Shown here: in pieces, positions 10,540 to 23,394 of the stretch
Position numbering within the stretch: position 1 is the first letter of the stretch
Layout: the number at the start of each line of letters is the position of its first letter
NCBI GenBank assembly: GCA_036897485.1
Contig: JAYMTF010000007.1
Location: 23,789-87,788 of the forward strand
Direction: 5' to 3'
DNA: 64,000 nucleotides
Source of the DNA: Pelargonium nanum
Taxonomy: Eukaryota; Streptophyta; Magnoliopsida; Geraniales; Geraniaceae
Made by a program: the position numbers and the translations under genes
The notes under the pieces: generated by a model
The model's database searches: none
The model's input: only the letters and a program-made list of their open reading frames with translations
Told to the model about the DNA's origin: nothing

Positions 10540-13439
10540 CTGATAAACAATAAACCCTGAAATATATAATATTATATGAAATATTATATGTATATATATA
10601 TGTGTGTAAGAGAATTTCCTGAATCGGTGGAGCCTGAAACCCCGATCGAGTGTAGCGCCTGAGCCTGAGCCGCTGCGAGAGACAGAGATTTGGCTAATAT
10701 TAGTGACGTGACGAGGACTCCAAGCCTAAAACGTAATAGGAAAGAAAACGGAAAAGGAAAGAGATTAGGCCCCAAATTTGGGCCATGTTTATCAAGCTTC
10801 TGTGGGCTTTGTTAGCTAAGCAATTAGCCCATTTGGACCAAATGAAGGAGAGATTAAGTTTTAGTGTTGGGTCAAGCCCAATAATAATTACAAACTATTT
10901 TCATTTCATCTACTTGAACTCTCGAATTCGATTTTTACTAAACACATCTATGTGCCACAGATAGAAAAAACCGGCTTTTCCATGAGCGTCAAGCATTATA
11001 AAGCACATATCCTGGCAAACAAGGTTATACATGCACCATTAAACACATTGATCAACGCCCGTTTCACAAGTATAAAAGTATGTCGCATGGTGAATACCAC
11101 ATTTAAGGCGCCTGGAGAAGACTCATTCTATCGAGACATGACATATGGCTCCGAGTTGTTGATACAAACACACAAGTCATTTCCATGCATCGAAATTGCT
11201 AGAAATAAAATGGTTACGAATGGTGCAAAACCTTAGTCTACTTAGCTAAACAATAGCCACACAATAAACGACTCAATCCAATCCAATATCTTCATTAATT
11301 GGGTGGGACGACTAGACCAGTCTCTCATTCTCCTCCGGCCACTTCATATCTCTTCTCTACGTACTGTACGTTGCTCGGAACTTACTGGAAATGTATCACG
11401 TGCAATTCACAGATAAAGATCCCAAGTGTCGACGATGGTTTCATATCTGAAACGGCGGTCGTTTTCCGGGAACGACAAGAGCATCAACACGTTCGTGCGT
11501 GTGGAGTGTGGCCTCACCGTCTTCATGCGGGTCTTCGCTTTGTCTGCCCATAGGAAACATATGCTCGGTTGGGACGAAACACACTTTTTTATATATAGAT
11601 AAGAAACAAATGATTTCATTACAATATAATACATGATACCTTTATAATTCAATAAATTAACAAGGGTCTTTGACTCAAATTAGTTTTAAGAACTCACAAA
11701 AATTTGAATATTAGTGTAGATTTGATCATCTCAATGAGTCAATTTTCGGTTTTGGGTTGATATAATCATGTAACTCAAATTTGATCTAAAAGGCTTCATA
11801 TTCAATCGGGTTATGGGACGCGGATCAAGCGGTTTTTTGTGTGTAAATGTGTGTGTTCGTACAAGTTGTCCGATCCACGTATTCACAAGTTATCAGGTCC
11901 GACTCGAAAGTTGATAAAAATAGATGGAATAGTCTAAAAATCAAGTCATATTAAATTTAATGTGTTTGTGAATTTAGTCCAAATTGGGGGCTCTAATAAT
12001 TATGTTTGTGTTGGTGTTACTATAAAAGATGTTTAGCCAAAAATGAGCGGTGTTTTTTTTCTTATAGTTAAATAATTGTTAGGCTATTTTAGCTAATCAT
12101 TATAGTTTCAACATTCTTCTCATTTTGACTAATAAAGTAAAAAATAAATTTATTATTTTACCTCAATAACACATATATGTGTGTGTGATTAATGTGAACA
12201 ATGTTTTAGGGACAGCTACTAAATTTGGATGTTGTCTCCATGTCCTGGTTGTCAGAAGGTTCCTTCTAAAACTGGCACCATATTTCCTAATAAAAAAAAA
12301 TAATACTCTATGGATGGAGAGTAATATATTGCTCAAATTGCATAGATATATAGTACTCCCTCCTATAGAGTAACTTACAGAAACATCGTCAATCCTAAAC
12401 TATGAAACTAAAATTTTAATTGCAATTCTCTGTCTCACAACATAATACAATAACTTTATCAGTTAAGATTGTTGATACAGAAATAGCCAAACCGATGATT
12501 AGCATTAAGCTCATTACAATTACATTAATATGATGTTATTTAGATGTCTTCTTATTCATACAATGAGGGATGGTGGATGGTTCTTGGAGAGCGTGATTTA
12601 TGTCAGGTGTTGACTTAAAAAGTTTGTTTTGTCATTCGTTCGGGTGTAATCTTGATAATACTACCGTTTGTCAAGTGCAATCACTCTTGAGAGAGTGCAT
12701 CATAAGTTAAGTGGAAACACTTTTGAAAGTGTTCTCGAAAGTCACACGATTGTACTTTAGTAAGTACTTTTGAAAACTTATTCGTAACAGAGGAGAGACA
12801 TATATCACATGGAAGGAATGGGAGCTCGCCATAGGAGTTTTGCGGGAAGCTCAGTGCAAGGCTTCATGGCCTAGGCGAAAGGACTCCGCGGGATTCTTAA
12901 ACTGCACATTTCGGAGTCAGATCCAGAAATCTTTAGATTGTCAGATCTTCTCGTACACGATTCAACTCTAACCTCAAGTGATGACATGATCATATGAAAG
13001 TTACTCGAGTTGTATATACTATTTTGCTTCCACTTGATTTTTGTTATTGAGTTGGTCGGAAAGAGAATTTTTTAAGCAATTAAATAAGTTGCATGGGGTT
13101 TGAAAATCCCCAATTTGATTTCCATTGTTATGAGATGGATCAATCAATAATTTCTCAACTCAATTATTAAGATCATATAAAAAACCAAATGTGCCTAAAA
13201 TACTTCCTTTTTATATTTTTAGTACGCAGCAATCCTATAACCATAAAGAACATGTTTCTGTTACAGTAACCCTAACCACAAGACACAATGATCATAGTCT
13301 TCAAATCAGGTTAGGCTGATTGTTTTTTCTTTGAAAGGGCACTTTAGTGCGCAAATATTAAAAATCATGAACGAAACATATTTTGATATTTGTTTTACAT
13401 TTTTAATGTTTGACATAAACATTTTCACTCACTTATTTT

Positions 13440-13625
13440 TTTAAATTTATTTATACACAATTTTTTGAGTGCCCGGAACCTCTGCCATGATTTGTTGACT
13501 GAGACTCACACAAGATAAATGAATCCGGACGGACGCTCCGCGCCCACAAATTCTTTGAGACGTGTATGAGTGTTAATTAATTGATGAGGTTTCATCACCT
13601 CATTGATGTTGAATCATTGATTGAG
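13440..13625. repeat. Dispersed repeat, copy A
   Basis: Contains CCATGATTTGTTGACTGAGA, AATGAATCCGGAC and CGCCCACAAATTCTTTGAGA followed by a GTGTATGAGTGTTAAT-type segment. The same sequence of words recurs at 15570-15665, 22935-23260 and 49057-49195. Family unknown. Confidence 0.5.
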
Positions 13626-14525
13626 ATTCTTTTTTCTCTAATTTTTTATGTAAGCTTATTTATATATGTAATCGTGTTTATGCTTATTTATATTTTTTGT
13701 TAATTACATGTAATTGTCGGGTATAACTCAAAATCATTCGGTTTGTGCATCAACACAAGTACATGTGCAGATTAAGGAATCATGTGCACACATGAACTAT
13801 AATTTTAATTAATTCTACGTGGAGTTTGTTTTCTTTATGGCAACATCAATCATGCAATCATGTACAAATGTTCCTTAATTAGGTTTAAATTTGGATTATC
13901 AAAGCAGCCAGGAAGAGGTTCACCATCGAATAATAATGTGCTAAACTCGTTTACGATAGAGTTGTTAAGCTCCAAACAAATTAATTTTCTTGAGAATTTT
14001 TTTTATCTATTTCTCAAATCATTGAACTAAAAATAATATTTGAGAATCAATTTGAATTGCAATATAATATTTTCTTGTTGCATTCTTTTGTCTCTCGGAG
14101 GAATCAGCCTTCCGTGTATGTTTTATATTGTATGATTTTGTCGGCAGCTTCTAAATATTGATGATTTCTGCTAATTCACATACAAATATACCATTAGGTA
14201 TTATTATAGATTGGTAATACATAAATGTGGGAGTTTAGGTGAACAAACACTACAAAAAAAAAAAATTGTTTTCCGTGACAGCAAAAAATAAGCAGTTATC
14301 AATAAATACACAAGGAATTGAGCTTAAAAACAGTGACTGACACAGATAAAACTCAATAATGGTGAAAACTTGAGCTTTTATGCTTTCGGAAACAACTTTT
14401 CCGTCGCACAAAGTTATGCTTTTTGTGACAATACCTTTGGTGACAATAGTTACCGACTTTCGGTGAAAAGATATGGGTTTGAATGACGAAATGCGCTGTC
14501 GAAAATGAAATTTATCAAGGCCCTT

Positions 14526-14625
14526 AATTTTTTTTTTTTTTTGATAAACAAGCGTACTAACCGATGCTCGAACCTGAGACCTCTAGAGGAGCAACCTTAA
14601 GCCAATTGCTCCGATGATAATTGGT
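14526..14625 (-). mobile_element. tRNA-derived SINE with poly(A) tail
   Basis: Minus-strand reading gives ATCGGAGCAATTGGCTTAAG (A-box region), then GGTCTCAGGTTCGAGCATCG (B-box GGTTCGAGC), then a 3' poly(A) tail (plus-strand T run at 14528-14542). Flanking AAGGCCCTT (14517-14525) and AAGACCCTT (14626-14634) form a 9-base target-site duplication with one mismatch. It shares its B-box sentence with the elements at 32550 and 47802. Confidence 0.75.
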
Positions 14626-15569
14626 AAGACCCTTTTGGATTTAAAATGATTTATATATATATATATATCATTTTTATAATAAAAAACTAGCTATATTTAC
14701 AAGAAAATCAAACAAATATAGTTAAGTAAGTTTCATTTGACTACTTATGAGTATGTGGAGACCCATTGACACTGAGTTGACAGATCTAAAACACCATTGC
14801 TTGAACTGTCCTACTTGGAAGACTTCTTGGAAGCAGGCATATAAGCAACATGAACAGCAAATGTGTGTATACAAGTGGTCTTTTCTTGCATGTCCTTTAA
14901 TTAATTTCCAGGAACAAGAAGCTGGTGGAGACTGTTCGTTTTGTTTTCTTGCGTGGGCCACTACAGTCATGTATATATGTAAACTTAATTCCAGAACCAG
15001 AAGGCCTACAAACAACATTATTATTGATCTGATACATATTCTAAATTATAAACAAACAAAACATATACAGTAATTAATATAGTTTCATGAAGATTCCTAT
15101 GTGGGTACGTACTTTCTCATATATAGTAGCTAGGGCTTATATATATATATGCTAATCTGTACCGTGCATGATGACTCACACACTCACTTTACAGCCACCA
15201 GATCGATCATCCATTACTCATTCTGTCATATATATGCCCAAGTATGACACATCACCTGGAAAAATGACCCATCTTATTAGGATTATCTGATTATATATAT
15301 AAACTAAATGTATGTATATAGCAAAATGTCTAGTTGCCGGGAAGTGTTTGGGTTAAGTTAAACCGTGAATGAGATTACGACAACTCGGTAACAAATTGAG
15401 ATACAATGTGTTGTTCCGTTTTCACAAGTTTATAGAAGTGAGCATGAATAAAATATAATGAGATGTTATTTTCTCATTAACTTGATTTAGTCGTAAACCA
15501 AAGATCTTAGAGTCTTAGACCCACGTTCATTTTTCTGTGTATAGTATCATGAATCTTAGCCATTATAAA

Positions 15570-15665
15570 TTGGTTGAGATTCTCGGCCTAGGAATAAGCG
15601 AAATGGATTCGAACGAAGCGTTTTGCGCCAACAAATTTATTGGAGCGGATATGGGTGATAATCGA
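15570..15665. repeat. Dispersed repeat, copy D
   Basis: Contains GGTTGAGATTCTCGGC, ATGGATTCGAACGAAGCG and CGCCAACAAATTTATTGGAG, the same order of words as copies A and C. GTTCGAATCC on the minus strand resembles a pol III B box. Confidence 0.4.
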
Positions 15666-16740
15666 AACAAAATTAAGTAAAAGAGTAAATGCAATGCAGT
15701 GAGATTGAATGAAGTGGAATCTTTGAACATCCATGATGAGCAAAATAAACTTGAAAGAATGCGGATTTTCAAAGTAAACTTAATTGTATGCATATAGCTA
15801 GGGATCAATGGCCCTTGAATTCAACGCGGTTGTGAGTGGAAGTGGGAATGGGACAGATCCAGAGGAACATTAATAATGGATTGTAAAGTTGGAAAATCCC
15901 AGAAACCATATAGTCCCCCACACGTAACTGAACTTACGGTCCTACTACTACTGCCTATCAGTCATCATTTTATGCATAAACATCACTTGCAAATTTTGTG
16001 TATGTATGCTCAATTAAATTATAATGCATAACATGTATATATACATTCATGTGCATACATGTTTCAGTGTATGTTAATCAGTCAATGCATGTTCTTTTTA
16101 AGATTTTCTTAACCTATAAAAAGTTTGTATTCACAATTACAAAGATTGTTGTTAGCTATAAGATATGTTTAGACAAACATGTTCTAAATGATGCATAAAA
16201 ACACATGTATATTTAGCTAGTGTTTAGTCAACTCGCAGTCGTTGCATGCGTTATCATCTTCTTATTCACTATACGTTAATATGTGAGACTATATTTTGTA
16301 TCGGTAGATTAATCATTTTTCATGTTTTTTTTTAATTGTAGTTTAGTTTTTATGTTAATTATAATTTACAATAAGTTTTTTATTGTTTAAAGTTTTGTTT
16401 TGTGGTTGTCCCGTATTGAAAATTAATTTTTTCATGAGACAGTCAATTTCGCTTGAAGCTATCGCGTGTCATATGCTTTTAAAGACAACAGTGATTAATC
16501 ATATTGTCTATTACCGTCTAGTTTTTAACCAACTAAATGAAAATTAATCGTTCTTTTAGACATTCGAGATATATGAATCAAATTATATCCACCTAGATAA
16601 ACTCAATTGCACAGTGTTATTATAGCCACAATGGGTCATGGGTCATGGGCATGGGTGTACGTACAAGAACATAACATACAAACACTCTCTCCCCATACTC
16701 ATCATGGTTCCTACTTTGTAATTCTGCAAATAATTAATTG

Positions 16741-16935
16741 CCATGGAGACGCTCAATCAGGAAAACCACATGGCCTGTTTCCTGATCAGACGGCCCCAAT
16801 CAAAACCCACCAAATCTGAAAGATCAGCAGCCGCATGATCTGTCCGGGCACCAACTTATAGTTCCGGGAAGGCCTTAATGGAGTTTAGAGGAAGAGGGAG
16901 CACAAAAGTCCCACCCTCTCTGTCTCTCATGTGAC
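16741..16935 (+). promoter_or_regulatory. Conserved distal promoter block of the IAA19-like gene, with AuxRE
   Basis: Words in this block (AGGAAAACCACATGG, TGATCAGACGGCC, CCACCCTCTCT, GACCGACC) recur in the same order at 23395-23600 upstream of the Aux/IAA pseudogene. It ends with a canonical auxin response element, TGTCTC, at 16921-16926, 175 bases before the ATG. Aux/IAA genes are classic ARF targets, so feedback control by auxin is likely. Confidence 0.6.
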
Positions 16936-17007
16936 CGACCGTCTCCACTCCATCCACCTGTCTTTGCTCCCACCATGTCCCTATCCACCAAACTATATAT
17001 TTCATTT

Positions 17008-17016
17008 TATATAAAA
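17008..17016 (+). promoter_or_regulatory. TATA box of the IAA19-like gene
   Basis: TATATAAAA, 85 bases before the ATG at 17101, in a T/C- and A-rich context typical of a plant core promoter. Confidence 0.65.
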
Positions 17017-17100
17017 CCCTAAAACATCATTTCATTTCATCAACCAGTTAATTCACCAAATCAACAACAAGTTTCGAAAATATTATCGTAATTTTGATCA

Positions 17101-19085
17101 ATGGCAGCGAAAGAGGGTCTAGGGCTTGAGATTACGGAGCTGAAGCTGGGACTTCCGGGGAGCGGGACGACGGCGCAGAAGGCGGAGAAGAAGAGGGTGT
17201 TCTCGGAGATGGAGGATGTGGTGGCGGAGGCTGATGGGAAGAAGAGTAGTAAGAATCAGGTGGTGGGGTGGCCGCCGGTGTGTTCTTACCGGAAGAAGAA
17301 TCTGGAAGCTTCGAAAATGTACGTGAAAGTGAGCATGGACGGAGCTCCGTTTCTCCGGAAAATTGATTTGGGGGTGCACAGTGGCTACTCCGATCTTGCA
17401 TGCGCAATGGAGAAGCTCTTTGCTTGTTCTGGGATAGGTAATTAATTAATTTTTTATTTCTCTTAATTTGTAGCTAACTAATTAAAAATAATATAGTACA
17501 ATACAGTGATGAATATACATAATCTCATGCAACATATATCATTGACTAATTGAAAAGGAAAATGAACAAGAAAGTAGCTAATTTTTCTTAGAAATGTCAT
17601 GTTTATGAATATAAGTGTTATATAGTTTTATACAAGAAAAAATATGAAAAATTTAGTAGATGGAATTATTTTATATGTCCGTTTAATTTAAAGAAATTGA
17701 AAAAACAACTGGAATTATCTTTAATTAGCTAGATGATTGTAAGTATATATCATTTAATTATATGTTATAATTATAACTAAAAATGATTAATTAATTAGTG
17801 AAGTGATTAAGCTGTGTATGTATATATGGGAGCAGGTGAAGCAATGAAGAATGAAGAGAGTAGGTCAGAGTTGATGCCAATTTATGAAGACAAAGATGGA
17901 GACTGGATGCTTGTTGGAGATGTTCCATGGCAGTGAGTCTCTTGCTTCTTCTCTTTTTTCAATATGGTTATTTTAAAAACTTACTCGATTACTCTAGTAA
18001 TTATGGACTTAATCAGTACATTACTTAACAATTGATTATTAATTTGTGTATAAGTGTTTAGGTGACACAATAAATCAGTCACATACATATATGTTTTAAT
18101 ATTTGTCTAATTAATACATTCTTAACAATTGAAAATGTTTAAACAAATATTAATTTGTTTTTTCGCAGTACTTATTTATGCAATATTATTTCTGAACCTA
18201 ATTTTTTCCACTAGTATATAGTTTAACTTAAAGTTGCTCTTTTAATTGTGTTGAATTATGAAAATTACACAAATTCACCAATTTTTGTTAGATACCTGTA
18301 CATTTGTTGTGTTGGCTTAATTTGTTTGAGGATGACTTAATTGAGTAAGCATACTCTATTTTTCAATGAAATTAAAATGTTGCCAAATTTAATTTATTCC
18401 TTTAAGATCTACCCATTTTGGGTTTGTAAAATACGGGGAAAAAAATGAATTTTGTTACATTGTTTTTTAGAGCAATTGTCTATAACTTTGGCCCAATTAC
18501 TTGTTAACGATTTTAAATCCTGAACATAACAAATCTCAATTATTATTTAAATTAGTATGATTTAACGATGCACAATATTGTTCTCACAAATTTATTAAAG
18601 TTGATTATTTATGTGTCATTCTCAATGACTTTGAAAAATTAAAAGAAAAATAATATTCTAGCTCTTGGAATCACATTATTTTCTGTTTAACTAGAGTTGA
18701 GCAAAAGAAAATTAAAAATACAATTTGCTTCTGATTAATGATGATAATAATAGGTCAATTAAGATACCTAACTTGTAATGCAAGTATAATACTGGTCACA
18801 ACTCATAAGCATCCCCAAAATTAGGACAAAACATATTGCCGACAATGGATATGAGCAAATTCCTGATAATACTGTCGGGCATATGACAAACTGTCCTCTA
18901 TCTTAATTATCATGATTAATATATATTCTCAGCCAGAATTAATTATTTAATTAATTAATGAAAATTTGGGTATTATTTTGATCAGGATGTTCATGGAAAC
19001 ATGCAAGAGGCTCAGGATTATGAAGAAGTCTGAGGCCAAAGGATTTGGGCTGCACCTCAAGGGAGCTTCTAAGGATCAGGACTGA
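17101..19085 (+). CDS. Aux/IAA transcriptional repressor, IAA19/IAA5/IAA6 clade
   Basis: Short-lived nuclear repressor that binds auxin response factors and is degraded through TIR1/AFB when auxin is present. Exons 17101-17437, 17836-17932 and 18986-19085 give 177 residues, normal for the clade. Domain I has the EAR-type repression motif in [15 protein letters not shown] (residues 7-21). Domain II is the degron QVVGWPPV, intact. The PB1 domain (III/IV) starts [18 protein letters not shown] and includes the OPCA-type acidic motif [16 protein letters not shown], then [16 protein letters not shown]. The GLGLEITEL opening is characteristic of IAA19-like members. Canonical splice sites. TATA at 17008 and AuxRE at 16921 suggest auxin feedback. 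A decayed tandem copy lies 5 kb downstream and a second intact Aux/IAA 11 kb downstream. Confidence 0.95.
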
Positions 19086-22000
19086 AATATTTCAGATTTG
19101 TAAGGCTATTATTGGCAACAATTTCTGCTTTTGTTAGCTATATACACTTTATTTTATGTTTTGTTGAAACTTAATTAGGCTATTTATTAATTTGTTATGT
19201 GATGACTCAACTAGCTAGTCTGTTATATTGTGACTTGTGTAGTTGTTATGTGATGGGTGCAAGACTTTTACGTTGTTTTTATTATTCGAAAAATGTTGTT
19301 CAAATACGATCTGAAAAGAAAAGTTTAAATGCACAACTTAATGTATATACGTTTGGGAGAATTGGATCTTGACAAGTTGATTGCACAGATTTGCACGCTG
19401 AAGCGAAGCGCTTGTGCATTTATGTGTAAATGTAGGTGCCCTGACCTTGGATCGTCTAACAAAAAAAAGTAGATGATTATCCACGCTAATTGTTTGGGTA
19501 GCTCTCCATTTTTATTTTGTCACAAGAAATGTTCTAAACTATTAAATCTTATACAATCCTTATAACGAACTTCAAACGTATTTAAACTTTATATAAGAAA
19601 AAAGTCTATCGGTTTGAAAGATTGACATTAACAAATTAACATAATGATAAAACCAAAAACATGTTTCATGCGTGGCACTAGTTCCTCATTCTTATTCAAT
19701 CAACTTCAAATATGCTCAACTTTAGGACTAATTTTTGTCTAATCTCATTGTTAAAGTCATATTATTGTCATCGACATAATTTGACTAAAACATGAAAAAG
19801 TAACATAATATATTGAAAACGTGTTACTTTTTCTTTTCTTTTGAAAGGAATACAAAGTATTTGTCTTGGGTTATAGCCCTGCCATTTTTATAGGCCCAAT
19901 AAAACACTGATTTCAATCTATGAACAGCCTTGATTATAAGCCCATGATCTAGCCTATCACACATAAGGAAAAAATTGTTTTTGACCGAATTAAAATAAAT
20001 AAATAAAAATGGCATTCAAAAATAAATTTGTGAATTCAAGGACTATATTTTATTAATTTTTTATGTTGAATTTGTTGGTGTGTAGACTAAGCAGCCACTT
20101 GTAATGTGATTAGCCTCTCAAATAATATCTCTAAATTTATGAAACTTTTTGGTACACTTAACCAACTTTACTTCCATAAAAATATCCTCTAAGCCATTAA
20201 CAAATTGAACAACAAAATATCCATGGACCATGGCCCTTAATTGGTAGGACAATAAAATTTAAGGGCTCTTAAAAGCTTAGCCAGGACTCATCTACTTCTT
20301 TGTTTGGCCCACCAATTGTCCAATATTTAAATACATTGATGATCTTGTCCTCCCATTTTAATATCTTATCCACACGCATGTAACTTGAAGAAACAAATTA
20401 AATTTTATAAGCAAACAGTACATTTTATATATCAACTCGAACGTTAAAGTAAAAGTAAAAAACCTCAAAGAGCAAGGGGCGGAACACCAAGCAGAGAAGG
20501 AAAAGAAACATAAATTAAACGAGAAGCTGAAACTCTAAATCTAAAAGGAAGACTGCACTCGACCTAGATGTTCCGATGAGAGACCACAGTCAGTGCCTCT
20601 AATGAAGCGCCGAAACACCCCAAAAGTTGCAGGGAAGCCATATATCTACTCCCATAGTTTTCTGTTTCAACCGTTTTTCGACTTAATCCCATTTCTGAAC
20701 AAATTGAATCATAATTTTTTATTATCTATCAAATGAACAAAATAAACCAGTATTGCATTTGCAGATCAATCACAATTTTTTTGTTCAATACAGAATAAGT
20801 ACACGATACATGAACAGGTGATATTCACGTGCAGATCACGTGCGAGAGTGGTCAAAATGAAACCTCATAAATGTCACATTATCTGGATTAGCAATCCATA
20901 ATATGAACCAGAACCACATATTCATGCATGAACCAACAAGAAGAGGTCCAGAATCAAATCATCACTTATTAATTTAATAATATATATATTTAATTCAAAT
21001 TTCGAATCAGCAAAAACTGAAGGAAAAAAAACAGTGTAAGTAATTTCCAGGCTGCACACGTGTGGCCTATCATTTAATGTTGGACCCTTTGGGAAGAAAC
21101 ATATTATATTGTTCGTAGAAAATTATCGAAAAACAAAAACAAAATAATAAAAAAACCCAAAATCTAAAGCTTTTGTGAAAAAACTGGGTCTTAATTCAAT
21201 GTCTCAAGTTTTCAGTTCAAGAACCATAAACCACATGAAAGTAGGAAATCAAAAAATTTGAAATGTTTTGTTTAAGTTTGATTAAAAGATGTTTTGTCCA
21301 TATGATTTCTTTTACTTTTGTAAATTAAGGAAATCAAAATCAATCATATTGGACTGACTAAAATATTAATATTACTTATTAGCATCGAACCTAAAGATAG
21401 CTAGAGAACAATAAGAATATTTCAGTTTGTGTTGTTTTCAAATTTTATAATAGAGATGCGGAATATAGATTTTTCAATGATTGTGCAAATGAGGGGATAT
21501 AATTTTGAGTTATGGAATAATAATTGAGCATATTTATATATAAGCAGGGCTTTAAATTAGTTTAATAATATATTAATGGGGAATAAAATTGTATATAACA
21601 AGATCTGTGTGATGTTGTGATTTGTGAATATGTTCCCAATGGCAGGTTCATAAATGTCATGCCAAAAGATTCTTGCTGCTCATATGTTTATACTTATCTA
21701 GTTTCTACATTTTTTTATTTATTGAAACTGCTAACCACTTAATTTTGAATTTGGAGCTTGAATAAATATAGATTTCAAGGATGAGACTTTGGATTGATGA
21801 AGTTCAGTTTTAGATACGTGTCTCTAATCTCTAGATAGAATATTCTACATGCATATGTCATAGTGACAAAACAAAGAAACAAACTCCATCCAATTAATTG
21901 TTTGTCCTATGAGTATCTTTATATATATATATATATATACACACACACATACATACATGCATATATAAATATTTTTTTTGTTGGGTTATCCCACATCGTT

Positions 22001-22934
22001 TGTGTAAGATGGTTGTGCTTGTTGTATAAGTGTGAGGAATAACTTCACACTTTGAGCTAACTTCTAATACGAGAATACTCAATAACGGAATATTGATGGT
22101 TGACCCAACACTTTTTTTTTAATGTAAATTTGATACGCTCCCATCAGTGATGCATTATTTGTTGAAAAATGACAATTGAAGAACGAGTATTAAGGAAAAT
22201 CTTTTTTCTTCAACCAAAACATAAATTGTATCCAAACACGAGCTAAACAAAACTATCTAAAAAATTATCAAAACTAACTAAAACGCAAAATGACATCAGA
22301 ATATGAAATTAAAATTTATACACTTTGAATTTCAAATAATGTTTGACTTTTTTTAAAGATTTGTGTTAGAACACGTAAAATAAATAACATCAAACATTCA
22401 AATAAATCATACTTAAAACTTAAAAGTCATCATGCAATGAACATGAAGAGAACAAGTCTTTGCATTGACCCAATGAGTTTCTTGGTGGAGAAAGCTTGTA
22501 TAGAACCCTAGCCAAATCTAGACAAACAATAGACTTGATTTGAAGTCTCCATTTTCTTTCTTTGGTAACCAAGGTGACTTAAAATTCCAAAGTCCTCCAA
22601 AGAAAATAATGAAAAGCGCACTCCATATATATCATGAACTAGCTCACTACTCGACCATCTAGAAATTTCCTCGCAATACATGGTGATGATCATGAACAAT
22701 GAACAACATAGGATAGAAGTAGGATACACTAGAGTGGGTTTCATTTTGGAAAAGAGTTTGAAGAAATTAATGTAGCCAATGGGTCCCTCCATTCAGCATG
22801 AGTGACTTGACCATGGCTACATGCTCTCACTATAACCGACTACAAAAGTGCCACACGGCTAAATGTCTAGGACACGTTTGAATAAATCGATGATTCACAT
22901 AATAAACAAATGTAATGCAATTACTCATTTATAT
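19086..22934. other. Intergenic region downstream of the IAA19-like gene
   Basis: AT-rich, no gene recognised. It includes the 3' untranslated region, a (TA)n-(CA)n compound microsatellite at about 21920-21960 and a solo-LTR-like element at 21979-22110. Confidence 0.6.
21979..22110. mobile_element. Solo-LTR / TRIM-like element, 132 bp
   Basis: Starts TGTTGGGTTATCCCACATCG and ends GATGGTTGACCCAACA, so it has TG...CA ends extended to an 8-base inverted pair (TGTTGGGT / ACCCAACA). The early 'CCCACATCG' word is very common in plant LTRs. It lies between T-rich runs, so a target-site duplication cannot be told apart from flanking sequence. No internal retrotransposon sequence or second LTR is seen. 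Confidence 0.55.
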
Positions 22935-23260
22935 ATATAGTTTTCGGAATTTCAGCCATGATTTATTGGCTGAGAGTCTCAGTCAAGACACATGCTAAAT
23001 GAATCCGGTTTTTTGTAACAGTTGAGCTATACATCATGGCTGAGACTCTCAGTCAAGATACATACTAAATGGATCTGAGTTTTTTTTGAAAAGTTGAGTT
23101 ATACATCATGGCTGAGACTCTCAATCAAGATACATACTAAATGGATCTGGGTTTTTTTAACAGTTGAGCTATACATTATAGTTGAGACTCTCAGTCAAGA
23201 CACATATGAAATGAATCTGAGTTTTTTTTCTTAAAGTTAAGCTATACAACATGGGATAGC
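22935..23260. repeat. Tandem repeat, about 65-70 bp unit, four copies (dispersed repeat copy B)
   Basis: Each unit carries ATCATGGCTGAGACTCTCAG, then TCAAGAYACATRCTAAATG, then GATCTGRGTTTTTTT, then GTTGAGCTATAC. Units start near 22958, 23034, 23105 and 23172. The first, with CCATGATTTATTGGCTGAGA, resembles the single copies at 13480 and 49145, so one dispersed element seems to have been amplified locally. Confidence 0.85.
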
Positions 23261-23394
23261 TTTACCGTCAACAGAGATTCGAAACCGAAATCTCAAAAAA
23301 AATCTGAAACGCTTAAACCATTTGGCACAACCTATTTTATTTTTGCGTTCAATTTTCAAATACTCAAATAAGGTTTGCTTATATATATATGCCC

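Larger units (their letters stand above)
10760..17000. other. Intergenic region ABCF4 to IAA19-like gene
   Basis: About 6 kb of AT-rich DNA without a recognisable gene. It holds a GC-richer patch at 11290-11600 with an unassigned 55-codon ATG frame (11434-11601), copies of a dispersed repeat near 13440-13625 and 15570-15665, a SINE at 14526-14625, a CACTA-like end at 14248, and a (TA)n run near 14651. Confidence 0.6.

Noticed and set aside
12353-12362. Stowaway-like end TACTCCCTCC
   Set aside because: Too short and isolated, with no partner end.
14248-14520. CACTA element starting CACTACAAAAAAA
   Set aside because: The left end and CCGTGAC-like subterminal words are suggestive, but no matching right end or 3-base duplication was found.
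14540-14600. tRNA gene suggested by the B-box GGTTCGAGC
   Set aside because: No cloverleaf can be drawn; poly(A) tail and target duplication identify a SINE. The same applies at 32570 and 47850.
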